64,000 bases of DNA from contig OW804102.1 of the NCBI GenBank assembly GCA_942159475.1, forward strand, positions 32,308,873-32,372,872. The letters are read 5' to 3'. This document shows positions 1 to 10,974 of the stretch, piece by piece (the first letter of the stretch is position 1; each line of letters starts with the position of its first letter). The notes under the pieces were generated by a model. That model worked only from the letters and a program-made list of their open reading frames with translations. It was not told the DNA's origin and did no database searches. A program made the translations under genes and the position numbers. The stretch comes from Sthenelais limicola. Taxonomy: Eukaryota; Annelida; Polychaeta; Phyllodocida; Sigalionidae.

Positions 1-43
1 GACCCATATTCTATAATGATGTATCATAAATCATACGAGTGAA

Positions 44-256
44 GGGGCCTGTTGCGAAACAACTCCTTACTGAAAATGTTTCTTGCTTAGATATCTATTC
101 GTCCCTGTTTTCGAAGGAAATCCCTACTGAAGGAATACAAATTTAGCATTGCCTGTATAACAAACTCCTTCCCTAAAAGTTCCGTGCCAGCTGCTTAGCA
201 AGGAAAATTAGCTATTGAAGGAAAATCTTAAGTAAAGATTTGTTATGCAACGGGCC
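44..256 (+). mobile_element. Family C MITE-like element, copy C1 (full length)
   Basis: The element has imperfect terminal inverted repeats of about 26 bp. The left end starts GGGGCCTGTTGCGAAACAA and the right end finishes TTGTTATGCAACGGGCC. There is no coding capacity. Internal words (a stretch around CCTTCCCTAAAA, and CAGCTGCTTAGCAAGGAAAA) recur at 4920-5063, 23086-23265 and, inverted, at 36475-36640, so this is a dispersed family. It is probably a non-autonomous DNA transposon. The target-site duplication could not be set. Confidence 0.6.
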
Positions 257-827
257 GCCGCTCTACAGCAGGTAGCCTTGAACCAGATGTCGACCCAACA
301 CTATTTTACATGACTCTGTCAACACAAGCTTCGCCTGATGGAGAAAAAACTTAAATTTTAATCATTTCCCGATTAACGAGAGAAGTGTGACTGGAATCAC
401 GTCCATGTTTTTACGCCCCTCCAAGCATGGTCGATGTAACTATTACATCGTATAAGTGAACTGCTAGCTATTAGGGAGATTCAGCAAGTCTAACCTATAC
501 GTAAACATATTCGTATCTCTGATATACAAACATACGTTAAAAGGAAGAAAGAGGTTCAGCAAAACATGGCGGAAAAAACATAACGTAATATATCAAGCAA
601 AATGTTTCATCTCACAATTAATTTTTATACATAAAAATGCAATGTTATTCACAAAAAATACGGATACGTTACGTTATTTAGATAGGTTTTCTTGCGGAGC
701 CTTGCGAAAAAATGGAGGAATGATATAGATACCTCACATTTAACGAAGGTTCCGATCTTAAACAAAGACGTGTTAACCATAGTCAGTAGTACATGGAAAT
801 CATGATTATCCCCAGGTTCGTAAATGA
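257..827. other. AT-rich DNA with no supported feature
   Basis: No reading frame, splice-bounded exon, RNA gene or repeat that I can support lies here. Short frames in this stretch have no protein-like composition. Confidence 0.5.
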
Positions 828-869
828 ATGATAACGCCCCGCTTTTTCCACTTCCCACGAGAAACGATC

Positions 870-1130
870 CTTATTGGCGCCAAAACCAACCACCAAACCT
901 TCCCATCACAATTCAAAACAAACCACAACAATAATCCCCTCAACCGAAATTGCCCCGCGGGCCAATATTTCTTTCTTTTTCTCAACTCGCCAACTAAAAC
1001 AAATTTGTCCTGTATTTATGCAAACTATAATATATTTTTATTGGTTGCTAATGCGAGGTTAATCCTTTCAACTTCCGGTTGAGGGGAGCTTAAAGAAGCG
1101 GTCGCTGGGTGGCGTGACGGAGCACTGAGT
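870..1130. promoter_or_regulatory. Candidate CpG-richer promoter region with E2F, CCAAT and ETS sites
   Basis: Within AT-rich flanks this segment holds an E2F-type site (GGCGCCAAAA, 876-885), a CCGCGGGCCAAT block near 955-965 with a CCAAT box, an octamer-like ATGCAAAC near 1017-1024, ATTGG near 1039, and an ETS-like ACTTCCGG near 1071. A GC-richer stretch with GCGGTCGCTGGGTGGCGTGACGG follows in two parts around 1098-1120. The set resembles housekeeping or cell-cycle promoters, but no transcript start or coding exon could be tied to it. Motif matching alone gives many chance hits. Confidence 0.3.
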
Positions 1131-1834
1131 GTTTATGGAGGCGTGAGAAGGCGCTTGTGTGGAGGTGTGAGGGCAGAGGGCTGTGTTTGCGTAAAGAATT
1201 GTTAGTTTTTTGCTGCAGTTTCATGGAATTAAACCAAGCGTACCTTCACGAGGGCAGTGCAAGAAAGACCCCAGTGTTCGCGATCTGGTGACTAGGGAAC
1301 TGTGTTAGGTGAAGGGGTTCAGCAATACAAACCTTGGCATTTTTTTATTATACTGCCAGTTGTCAACTGAAGTTTTCTATTATGTACATATAGTCCGAAG
1401 GGGTTAGCAGAACATAATTAGTTTATAAGATTGGGTGTCTGGGAAGGGAAAGTCTGATCTTTCTGTGACAATCTCTGTATACTGAATAATCCAGGTTAAC
1501 AAGGCTCCATGTTTTATGGTCACGCGGTAGAAGTGTACCTATGAGTATATCTGAAGACACCCGCAGAACCAAACAAGACTTCCCCGAATGTATGAAGTGT
1601 AATATTGGATTTTGATTTAAAAGTGTGGCACCGCATGCGGCGAACAATAATATTGTTGGTTATGCGCATGTTGTAAGACTTGTTTAAATGTATTTTGGGC
1701 AATACAAGAATTCACATATATACGTATATCAACTACCAGGAAGGAGGAAAGGTAAGGTGAGGGTTAAACCTTGAACCCCCACCTTCCCCCTTCCCCAATC
1801 CAAGTGTGATTGTGAGCACCTGGAGGAGGCGGTA
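1131..1834. other. Unannotated AT-rich DNA
   Basis: Nothing supported is visible. If the preceding island is a promoter reading rightward, this could include an untranslated first exon, but no donor site or frame singles one out. Confidence 0.4.
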
Positions 1835-1932
1835 TGTGTGTGTGTGTGTGGGGGGGGGGGGGGGATAGGCAGGTAGAGAGTTAGTGGGTCGTGACAGTCA
1901 CTCAAGCGTGCAGCACACAACACACACACACC
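1835..1932. repeat. (TG)n, poly-G run and short (CA)n
   Basis: A TG microsatellite at about 1835-1850 runs directly into an uninterrupted G run to about 1863. A short CA repeat follows near 1915-1932. It is a simple sequence with no gene content. Confidence 0.85.
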
Positions 1933-2141
1933 TCTATCACAACACATGCAGCGTGGTCAGACTCATACGAGCATTTATTTGTCTACTTTACAGGATAGAA
2001 CTGGCGCTATCAGTCATACCCTGTACATAGGGAGGGTTTACATGTATTTGCTTAATATAGAGACATTCAAGCTCCCCTCTTGAGCATAATAAAATTGAAA
2101 TGTCTGTCATCCAAAAATATAGCTTAGAAAGGCAAACATGT

Positions 2142-2160
2142 ATATATATATATATATACA
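2142..2160. repeat. (TA)n microsatellite
   Basis: A short run of alternating T and A lies in AT-rich flanks. Confidence 0.8.
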
Positions 2161-2214
2161 TACGTTTTATTAGGTTTCTACTCATTGAGATGAGGCTTGA
2201 ATACAATTTTCAAA

Positions 2215-2488
2215 TGAATATTCAGATTTAAATAGTAACACTTTGTGATCCTAAACAACCTCACCTCAACTGATCATGGCCTGTATTTCTACATAGTCGA
2301 TTAGCAAGTATTACATGTTCATTCCATAACTGAAAACTGAAAATCAATATTCAAATTTAAACCTCAACACCTCTATTCGGACTCAATGGACCATGACCTC
2401 TATTTCTACAAAGGGGATCTATTACAAGTTCATTTCATTATTGATCTAAAATCATAATTGATTTAAAATTCATTATTCAGATTGGAAT
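2215..2488 (+). repeat. Imperfect tandem duplication, unit about 128 bp
   Basis: Copy one (2215-2342) and copy two (2345-2468) share the order of words AATATTCA.ATTTAAA, then TC(A/C)ACTGATCATGG or its GGACCATGACC counterpart, then TATTTCTACA, then TTACA.GTTCATT, then CTGAAAATC or CTAAAATC. A third partial start (ATTCATTATTCAGATT) follows at 2469-2488. Divergence is substantial, so the duplication is old. Confidence 0.6.
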
Positions 2489-3709
2489 AGATCTTTAAGC
2501 AGCAATTTGACTACTTGTAAATAGTTTAAACATAACGCGGGGGTCGCAATATGAATGCCCACGGGCGAAGCATGGTGGTGCTTTCATCATTATTCACATC
2601 AAAGCCAATCATGAGGTAATCTGTCGAACCACAGGTGTTCAGCTGTTGTGTGGAGGTGTTAAGGACACGCGGTCACCTAATATTTACTGTTGTGAGATGT
2701 TACATTGTGTATAAATTTATAGCTGGTATACAATAACATAGGCACAGTATGGTGGCAACGAGGAAGGATAGAGAGGGTTCATGCTCACTTTAATATCAAG
2801 TTTTGAGAGATATATATGCATGTAAACCAAAGGATAGTCCAAAGGAAAACAACATTTATTTTTCATTGACAAGGGGAGAGGTGAAGGGACGCAGACCAAA
2901 ATATATTCTTCATGTAACCATTCACACACACAAAGCTATAATTAATAACACGAACTCAAGCACCTGAAGTTAAAATATTTAGCAAGTCCATAATAGAAGC
3001 TGAGGTTCGAGTGTTTCCTACTCGTCAGGTTCAGGATCAACTATTAATTAATGCCAAAAACATAATTATGCAAGTAATTAATACCAAAGTCATCACTTCA
3101 ACCCATATCCATTGACATCACTTGGTCATTCAGCAGACCGGGATATTTTGATTTGTCGGTGTACATATTTGGCTGAAGTTGACGACCCTTCCCCAGGGAA
3201 TTCATGACAGAACTGACCACACAATGCACATTATATTATTAATGCTTTCCAAAACAAATATTTACTTGATTTCAGCAGCCGTTTATTAATATTTCATACC
3301 ACAACAATTCCCTTGACACGAGCCTAGTGGACAACGTATGTGTCATACACGAATTATCACACCGATCATGGGGCTAAGATTAGAATAATTTCCCCACATT
3401 TCTGGCACCAGAAGCAGCAAGAAAACAGTAAAATTTGACACGATAAATGCTACGAACAGAAGCTCCAAGTGACCTTTACGTGAGGGGGTCGTGACCCCAG
3501 GGGTCAGCGTGACATTGTAGGGTCATGTTTGATGACCCCTCCGATAGAGGGCTCTGGGCAGTGAAGGGGGCTGAGACATTGTTAGGATGGTACTTGTGTG
3601 CGTCTATGGCGGGCCGGTGGCAGGTCATTGAGGTAGCGCAATCAATAGCCAGCAAGACCAGCCACACTCCTAGAACAAGAGGGTTCTGGCAGTAGAGGAC
3701 CCAGAGCGA
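2489..3709. other. Unannotated AT-rich DNA
   Basis: No supported gene, RNA or repeat. A somewhat GC-richer patch at 3475-3700 directly flanks the following minisatellite. The long minus-strand frame entering it is produced by the repeat and not by a gene. Confidence 0.4.
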
Positions 3710-4215
3710 TGGATAGATTGGAAGGATGGGTGGATGGATGGGTAGACGGGTGGATGGTTGGATGGATAGGTAGACGGGTGGGTGGTTGGATGGATGGAAG
3801 GATGGATGGATGGATGGATGGGTAGACGGGTGGGTGGGTGGATGGATGGAAGGATGGATGGATGGATGGGTAGACGGGTGGATGGATGGATAGACGAAAG
3901 GATGGATGGATGGGTAGACGGGTGGATGGATGGATAGATGGAAGGATGGTTGGATGGATGGGTAGACGGGTGGGTGGATGGATGGATAGACGGAAGGATG
4001 GGTGGATGGATGGATAGACGGATGGATGGGTGGATGGATGGATGGATGGATGGGTGGATAGATGGAAAGATGGATGGATGGATGGGTGGATGGATGGATG
4101 GATAGATAGACGGATGGATGGGTGGATGGATAGATGGATGGATGGGTGGATGATGGATGGATGGATGGGTGGATGGATGGATGGATGGAAGGCTGGGTGG
4201 ATGGATGGATAGAAA
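3710..4215 (+). repeat. (GGAT)n minisatellite with higher-order TAGACGG markers
   Basis: About 500 bp of degenerate GGAT tetranucleotide repeats, interrupted by the variant word TAGACGG at about 3743, 3771, 3823, 3871, 3915, 3963, 3987, 4015 and 4107. On the minus strand it is open in more than one frame and would encode runs of Ile-His-Pro-Ser. That openness follows from a period not divisible by three and a stop-free unit, so I do not call a protein. Confidence 0.9.
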
Positions 4216-4919
4216 GAATGTTTAACCATCGAACCTCTAACGCTGAGGACAATATCTCATTTTAACGACAAATCACTTTTGAATTTGAGAAATTGCATAT
4301 GCAACCAGTCGAGTTTTCATACACCAGAATAACGAAATTGATGAAAAAAAACACGAATTCGTTTTATCATGTGATCATCACTTGCTAACTCATTCGTGAG
4401 GCCAGAGAGGTCTGGGGGCATGACATTTTAAGATAAATAAGATATATTAAACTAAATAAGTTATGGTCAAATAATTAAACAGATGGCCATAACCTTACAA
4501 CTTAATGAGTAGATCTCACAACTCCAGATCTACCTATTTATCCGCCATTTCCAAGAATGTAGTAAAGTGCGTGGTAGGCCAGTGGCAAGTTATTGGGGTA
4601 GGGAGGGAATCAATAGTGCATGAAAGGTACCCACGCACGGTAATGTACGCTCAATGACCAAACATTGACTCCTTTTTATGTTCTGAGACGTCCATATTCA
4701 CTGTTGCCGATATCTGTTGATACTTATGAGAAGTGATTTATCTAGAATAATTAGAATAATATTTATTATCTCAATAATATAGTTATCACGTGGGAATGTA
4801 ATAGTCCAGTAGAATTAATAAATCTAAATTACAAATGTGGGTGTGTGGTACTAAGATTTATTTTGTTTTCAATTGTTCGATATATTTATAGATAATCCAG
4901 AAGCGTACAAAATAGAATA
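4216..4919. other. Unannotated AT-rich DNA
   Basis: No supported feature. Many short A/T runs and no open frame of note. Confidence 0.4.
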
Positions 4920-5063
4920 TGACCCTTGCTCAGTGTGGATATTCCTACTGTAGGAATAACAATTAGGAATTGTCTGTATAGTAAATCCCTTCCCTAAAAT
5001 GTCCTTATCAGCTGCTTAACAAGGAAAATGTAATAGCTAAGGAGAAACACTTAAATAATCCCT
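4920..5063 (+). mobile_element. Family C element, copy C2 (partial)
   Basis: It shares with C1 and C3 the ordered words CTACTGTAGGAAT, ATTGTCTGTATAGTAAAT, CCTTCCCTAAAAT and CAGCTGCTTAACAAGGAAAA. The terminal inverted repeats are not recognisable, so both ends are eroded or truncated. Confidence 0.5.
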
Positions 5064-5712
5064 ACTCTGTCAAAGTACATGTCTCGTTGCTCTGTCCTGC
5101 CTCCATCTCATCAGCTTCCCCATTCCACTCGTCCTAACTCCTATAGTATCTTTGCTGTAACCCCTTCCTCTCGTTAACAGGTCCCTCTCCTCCCACCCCT
5201 AGCTGTCTCCCACTCCCAGTCAAATTTTCCGTCCCCTTATAACCCAATCAATAAGCGCGCATGCCCATCCCGTCGCAGTCCACTCAGAGCCAACAATGAC
5301 TGGACATAATACCCACTTATAGCTCTCATTAGTACAGTGACAGTTGTTTGCCAAATATGCCATATGCAGCGAACCCATAATTAACAATATGCTTTGATTC
5401 TCAACAGGCATAGGGAGTTTGGGGGTAATTACCATCGACCATGATGGGAACCTGGTACAACTAGAGATATTCATTGTTTTTTTATGAAGGTTATAATTCC
5501 CGCTTCAGAGCAGCAGAAAACTAGGGGGAGGTCACTTTTTTTTAGGCCCACTCCTTTCTTGCACGGGGAGGTTTCTGTTCCTACTTTTAGTAACGGTTTA
5601 TGGTCCAAAAATCAAATTTGTATTAGACAGGGTAAAACAAATATGTGGGTAGAGAAAGGTTTATATTTGGGGTAATGGGGAAACATACCTATTTTGTTGG
5701 CCCTACACTACG

Positions 5713-5715
<3 letters not shown>
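5064..5715. other. Unannotated DNA with one CCAAT/NRF1-like patch
   Basis: Near 5243-5266 a CCCAATCAATAAG stretch runs into GCGCGCATGCCC. The same AAGCGCGCATGC word recurs downstream of a CCAAT box at 6991-7002. A minus-strand open frame of 84 codons (5220-5474) overlaps this patch. It has a mixed composition with several Cys and Trp, but no recognisable domain, splice context or start context. Confidence 0.2.

Positions 5716-5769
<54 letters not shown>
5716..5769 (+). repeat. (CT)n microsatellite
   Basis: About 26 uninterrupted CT units. Confidence 0.95.
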
Positions 5770-5771
<2 letters not shown>

Positions 5772-6017
5772 CCTATCTCTCCTTTCTCTATCTCTGTATC
5801 TATCTGTCTCAGATTTCAGTACAAGGGCAATATCTCCTATGACAACTGGTAAACACCCTTTGTACCGATGGCTAACAGATATAGAGATAAGAGCTACAAG
5901 CAGTGAACAATAGACCTAAGCATGCAGACCTATCTTTCAGTGTATGTGAGTTGTAGTAACAGAAGAGTGAGTAGTATGCTGAAAGATGGACAATAGATGG
6001 TATGAGCGATGGCTGAG

Positions 6018-6110
6018 TGACCACCGGTCAGCACTGACCAGCTGCTAGCTGCCACCCCTGACCGGTGTCCACGTGACCCCCCACCTGACTGACCGCCAGG
6101 TGGTGTGCTT
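6018..6110. promoter_or_regulatory. GC-richer cluster of inverted repeats and E-boxes
   Basis: CACCGGTCAG (6022-6031) is exactly inverted as CTGACCGGTG (6058-6067). A second perfect pair is CCACCTG (6081-6087) with CAGGTGG (6097-6103). A CACGTG E-box lies near 6070, and CAGCTG lies near 6039. The contrast with the AT-rich flanks suggests a cis-regulatory element, but there is no associated transcript. Confidence 0.3.
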
Positions 6111-6964
6111 TAATGACCACTTCACTCACACTTTATACCTTCTAATTTAAAGGTGAAAGAATTAGTATTTGCTAATTTAAAGATGTTTTTCTCACTCTGA
6201 AGCTATCATTATTTGATTATACTATGGGAGTATGTAAGGGTCGTATAAAATTAATCTATTATTTACTAATAGGGACAGCACAACTGAATGGGCAGAGAGT
6301 GAAAATGATAATTGATAAAAATTAAAGGTTTCACTGAAGGGAATCAGAGGGCTTGCGGTAGGTACGATGTCTATTGAAAGGGGAGTGAGATGGGCGGGGA
6401 GATGGCGACCCCAGTAATTAGTTATATATATCATGCACTGGTGATATGACATTCAACATTCGTCATACTGTTTTAAACAAAATCATAGTAAAAATAATGA
6501 CATCAATGAATAATATTATATTTTCTACATTTCAACTACATCTCATTTAGATAGGTTTTAAACAAGGGGTTCACAATTAAGTGAGGGAAAAGAAATATTT
6601 GTATGACAAATGATGGGAATATGATGGGAATAACGTATTTCTTCTTTAAACAGATTTTATTTCGAAAACAATTTCACATATAGGTGATACTTTTCGTTTC
6701 AGGGAACTGCTTTAAGACGTTGATCTATAAAAGGAGCAATCTGACGCCCATACACGTGTCACAAACTAATCAGTTTCCCTTGGGCTATAGATCTCCCCGT
6801 CTTTATCTCTTTCTTAATCTCTACCTCATTGCATGTATGACAAGGCCTATTTCCCCTCTTATCTTATCACTTCACAAGTAGTGCTATAAGATAGGTGTCA
6901 ATGTGACAGAGGTTAACAAAGCGTGTCAATTAATTGACCCCCCCCCTCCTCACTTTGGTACATG
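6111..6964. other. Unannotated AT-rich DNA
   Basis: No supported gene, RNA or repeat in this stretch. Confidence 0.4.
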
Positions 6965-7030
6965 TGCATGACCAATAGGGGGCTGATATGAAGCGCGCAT
7001 GCGTATAGGGATGCATGGCGGGACTTATTA
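6965..7030. promoter_or_regulatory. Candidate short promoter-like patch (CCAAT plus NRF1 site)
   Basis: A CCAAT box (GACCAATAG, about 6970) is followed by an NRF1-like CGCGCATGCGTA at 6994-7005 and a GGCGGGACTT near 7017. The spacing is promoter-like. No coding exon could be linked. Confidence 0.25.
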
Positions 7031-7139
7031 AATTGAGTATTATGGTGAAAAACACTTCACTTAGACTTTGTCCAATTTTATTGGAAATGCAAGTTCGTCA
7101 AAGAGATAGTAGGAAATTGTGTGTTTAAGGTAGAAATAC

Positions 7140-7475
7140 AGAGATAGATGAGCTAAAAGAAGGAAAGGGAGGTGAGACAGAGGGAAAGAAGAGGTGGAAG
7201 CAAAGCCAATAATAAAAGAAAGAGAAATAGGGCTGGGGAGATTAGATGAAGGAAGAGAGATGGACGTGAAGGGGCGAGCGATGTTGATAGAGATAGGGGG
7301 GAAAGGGCGGAAGACAGAAGAGAGGGACAGAGAGAGAGAAAGGAGAGAGAAAGGAGAGAGAGAAAGGAGAGAGAGGAGAGAGAGAGAGAGAGGAGGGAGA
7401 GAGAGAGGAGAGAGGGGAAAGGGGAGAGAGTGGAGAGGGGGAAGGGAAAGAGGGAGAGTTGGAGGAAGGATAGAG
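7140..7475. repeat. Purine-rich (GA)n tract
   Basis: Strongly strand-asymmetric AG sequence with units such as GAGAGAAAG and GGGGAGAGAG. Both strands give long frames of Arg/Glu or Leu/Ser composition, which are artefacts of the repeat. Confidence 0.9.
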
Positions 7476-7703
7476 TCACAGGGGAGGAGATCGATGGAAT
7501 GCGAGTATTAGGTTGCAGTAAGTTTACCCATGAGTGAGTAGTATGTAAATCTATCCATTTACCCAGGCAGCTGTACACACAGCAATGCGCCATACCTGCA
7601 CATAGAAATACACAGCTGCTCCATACCGAGTTAAACTTCAACCTTTCCTATACCTCAGAGTAAGCCTGTCTTAGGGCCCTATGCTATATTCTTCATTCAC
7701 ATT

Positions 7704-7940
7704 TGGGTCAAGTTTTCAGAAAATGTACAATTGGCAGCTGTACATATTTAGTAAATTCTGCTAAATTCTGCTGCAATGTGTTCAATACTGGGTAAATTCG
7801 AGTATATTCAGCATTGCATTGATTCTAGATATCTGTTTGGTTAGGTTGAACTCTATTTTGAACCTTATTTCTGTCTGAAATGTGGGTTATTTGAGAAGAT
7901 TGGCAAAGTCGAATTGTACATCTTCTGAAAATCTGACCCA
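7704..7940 (+). mobile_element. Family B MITE-like element, copy B1 (best preserved)
   Basis: Its ends form terminal inverted repeats of about 28 bp with about 25 matches. The left end begins TGGGTCAAGTTTTCAGAAAA and continues TGTACAAT. The right end reads ATTGTACA, then TCTTCTGAAAATCTGACCCA. It has no coding capacity. Related copies lie at 16321, 33956, 34561, 38176 and 39849. This is best explained as a non-autonomous DNA transposon. Confidence 0.7.
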
Positions 7941-8815
7941 TTTATATAAAGGATTAGTCCGATCTCATCACTTAGGCTCAGTTATAACGTGGTTAAAAGG
8001 CAACAAATAGGCACAAAACATTTTTATTTCATTGCGATCAAACATTTGAATTATATGTTTGGCCATCACTATAGTACAGCCGACAACATAGGCGACAGAA
8101 TGATTGAGAATGTTTCATATTACATATTGGATATCGTTTATCTACCTATCTATATAACATATACCACCAGCCTCTCCGCCATCCCATCAACAGGCTATTA
8201 GAGGTATAAGTCACTTATCTGTCTGACACCACTTTACATATTCCTCTCATTCCTCTACCTCTCGTGTCTCCTTAATACTTCCATCTTCTCCTCCTCCTTC
8301 AGTCCCAATATCTATATTATAGCTCCTCACAGTGTATTGAGGTACCCCAACACTGCCTCCGTTAGTCTCATCAATTGAACATATGGTCAGAATTAAAGTA
8401 TTACCTTATAGATGTATTTCTTTTTATAAGTTCAGTCACGTTTGTGCATTCAAATATAAAAAGAATTGTATCAACTATTAGCAGCGTCTTGATGAAAATC
8501 TATTCATGTCTAGTTGTTTTCTATATGTCAGTACATTATAATATTCCGGTAAAATTCACTATGCACTATCTGTCTTGTGTGACACAATTACATATTTATA
8601 ATTACATATACATTATTGCCATATATAATAATGTAAATGTATTGCTGAAAGATATGATCTAGAAGTGTCCATAATGTGTTGGAGGAGGCTATAATAGCGG
8701 CCAGCCTGCGTAAGGTGGTTTATCTGGCAAGCCGCCTTCTGACTAGTCATTACGTCTCAGGACTCACTACCTACAGCCTACCTTCTACAGGCCAGCCAAA
8801 GCCTAGCCGAGACGG
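7941..8815. other. Unannotated AT-rich DNA
   Basis: A plus-strand open stretch at 8375-8662 is hydrophobic simply because the DNA is AT-rich. I see no gene, splice site pair or repeat here. Confidence 0.35.
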
Positions 8816-9003
8816 GAGGAGTGAAAGAGGGGGGGGAGAGGGAGAGAGAGAGGGGGAAGAGGGAGAGAGAGGGGGAAGAGGGAGAGAGAGGGGGACAGGG
8901 AGTGAGAGAGAGGGAAAGAGAGAGAGAGAGGGAAAGAGAGGGGGGCAGAGGTGTGGGTAGGAGGGAGACAGGGCGAGACAAGGGGACAGGGAGTGAGAGA
9001 GAT

Positions 9004-9037
<34 letters not shown>

Positions 9038-9245
9038 GTGGGTGGGAGAGAGACAGGGCGAGATAAGGGGACAGGGACTGAGAGAGAGGGAGAAAGATGG
9101 AGAGATAGGTGTGGGTGGGAGAGAGAGGGAGACAGGGAGTGAGAGACAGGGCGAGAGAGCGAGAGAGAGGTGTAATTGGGAGAGACAGGGAGAGAGAGAG
9201 GGAAGAAGAGAGAGGGAGAGACAGAAAGAGGAAGCGAGAGAACGG
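8816..9245 (+). repeat. GA-rich minisatellite with GGTGTGGG-headed units
   Basis: Purine-rich sequence with higher-order structure. The head GGTGTGGGT or GGTGTAATT recurs at about 8949, 9035, 9108 and 9169 (spacing 86, 73 and 61 bp), each followed by a version of GAGACAGGGCGAGA and ACAGGGAGTGAGAGA. Upstream, a shorter GGGGGAAGAGGGAGAGAGA unit is repeated. Frames in it are repeat artefacts. Confidence 0.85.
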
Positions 9246-9592
9246 TCCTAAAAAAGAACTATTTGAATCTAAAGAAATATATATATGGGATTTGCAGGAA
9301 GATATCTTAACATTGGAGTTAGATAGCATTAAAACCAGGACGATCGAGTAGAGGGTGAATCCCCTTCAGTACCCCCTCCCCCCTGCCTCCCTGTCTGGAA
9401 CCTCCAGTGAGAGTCTCCAGTAAATTACATCCACCACTTGTTCAATACTGTTCCCTCCTCCACCTAGCATCAACCTACTGACCATCCATTCTGTAAGCAG
9501 GTGATATATAATATAGATATATAGAAATATACTCTGCTTGAATATTGAATATAGAATAAACTTGACTGTGATTGTCATTGTGAGAGCGTTTC
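9246..9592. other. Unannotated DNA
   Basis: Nothing supported. A short open stretch after TTTGCAG at about 9298 is too short to argue for a terminal exon. Confidence 0.3.
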
Positions 9593-9795
9593 CAGTCTAG
9601 GTCCAAAGTTGAGACAGTCCCTTTAAACGGAGGGAAAGCCTCTCGCCTCAAACCGCAAAGTGACATTATAATTCTATTAAGGCCGCAAAATATCATTATA
9701 ATCCCATTAAACCCCGAGTCCTACGGACGGAAACCGATTAGCGAAGTAGGCGTCTAATCACTGACATGCCATTCTTTGGGTTTGGACCTAGACTG
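9593..9795 (+). mobile_element. Family A MITE-like element, copy A1 (full length, subfamily I)
   Basis: It has a perfect 15-bp terminal inverted repeat, CAGTCTAGGTCCAAA on the left and TTTGGACCTAGACTG on the right. It is flanked by TTTC on both sides, a possible 4-bp target duplication. Internal words shared with other copies are AGTCCCTT.AAACGGAGGG, AAAGCCTCTCGCCTCAAACC, ATTATAATCCCATTA and GAAGTAGGCGTCTAATCA. It is non-coding. Confidence 0.75.
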
Positions 9796-10763
9796 TTTCG
9801 TGTAAACAAAACCCGTGTCACTTTTATTTATCATATCATTTATTTATTCTTAAGTTCTTTTCGCAATTCCTTGTTATTATATGTTTTGTAATTCTAGTTA
9901 TACATTTTCCCAGAGGTCTAGCGCTCTATAGTAAAAGCTTTCCAGTTTTTCTGCTTCAGATAAATTGCATTTACTACTGCTACTCTACACGGTAACAACA
10001 GTAAAACAGAATATCTAAATGGGAAGCCAGACCATTCATTTATCACCGACGAAACGGTAGGTATATTCCAATCAGTCCCAGTCAATTTATTAGCAGAAAG
10101 AGGGTATTAAAATGGTTTAGTCACCTCAGCGAAACCTATCTAAAATAACCTTACCCTTACCCATACAGGCTACAACAAAGAATACATTTAATGATGTAAG
10201 CTTTATTATGTCTGTATGTTGGGATATAAGACCCTGGAATGAACTAGTTTTTCTGACACTTCTTCCCACGACATAACCAATCGTGGTTCTCTTATTAAAT
10301 TGTTATTAATGCTCGATACAAATAGAGGACGATCCATTAGCAAGAGTTAATGCAGCTTTCTTGAAGCTGGACAACACTTATAGGTCCTAATAATCATTTA
10401 TTATTCAATACCCGAATAACATAGATCTAGCTATACACCAATCACATAGAGAATCTCGCTGAATGACTACTTGGCCCACAAGCTTACTAAGGCTGAAGTG
10501 ACTGCATGACTCGGTGAAACATAAAGAAGTAGTAACACTGACTCGCTTCTCTCACTCACTAACTCATATACACGCCATCTTGTTCTATTTATAGATCAGA
10601 GTAGCTCATCATATGTTTGTCATTACAAAGCGGGTCTGGTGGCGCAATGCATGCTGGGAGTGATCTGTATTTAGGTAAACTGCCACTAGGGGGATGCGTC
10701 TGACTCGTGCACGATGATATTTAATCATATAGCACCCAGAGCGGAAGTACAGTGTGTGTGTAC
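9796..10763. other. Unannotated AT-rich DNA between two family A copies
   Basis: No gene or RNA is supported. There is a small CAGCTT/AAGCTG inverted repeat near 10352-10368. The segment is otherwise featureless. Confidence 0.4.
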
Positions 10764-10974
10764 CAGTCTAGGCCCAAAGATGGGAGAGTCCCTTCAAATG
10801 GAGGGATAGCCTCTCGCCTCAAACCGCAAAGTGACATTATAATTCCATAAGACCTCAAAATATCATTATAATCCCGTTAGAACGCCTAGTACTAGGCTAG
10901 GAACCGATGTGCGAAGTAGGCGTCTAATCAATGAATACCATTCTTATCTGATCTGAGGGTTTGGACCTGGACTG
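10764..10974 (+). mobile_element. Family A element, copy A2 (full length, subfamily I)
   Basis: It begins CAGTCTAGGCCCAAAGATG and ends GGTTTGGACCTGGACTG, with the same internal words as A1. The target duplication is unclear. Confidence 0.75.

Noticed and set aside
3476..4252. Minus-strand 258-codon frame rich in Ile-His-Pro-Ser
   Set aside because: It lies almost entirely in the GGAT minisatellite, is open in a second frame too, and has no unique domain.
7153..7641. Minus-strand 162-codon Leu/Ser-rich frame
   Set aside because: It is produced by the GA/CT tract. The opposite strand is equally open.
8778..9329. Minus-strand 183-codon Leu/Ser/Pro frame and several plus-strand Arg/Glu frames
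   Set aside because: Artefacts of the purine-rich minisatellite.
9290..9351. Short open stretch after TTTGCAG as a terminal exon
   Set aside because: Only about 18 codons with no partner exon; chance is sufficient.
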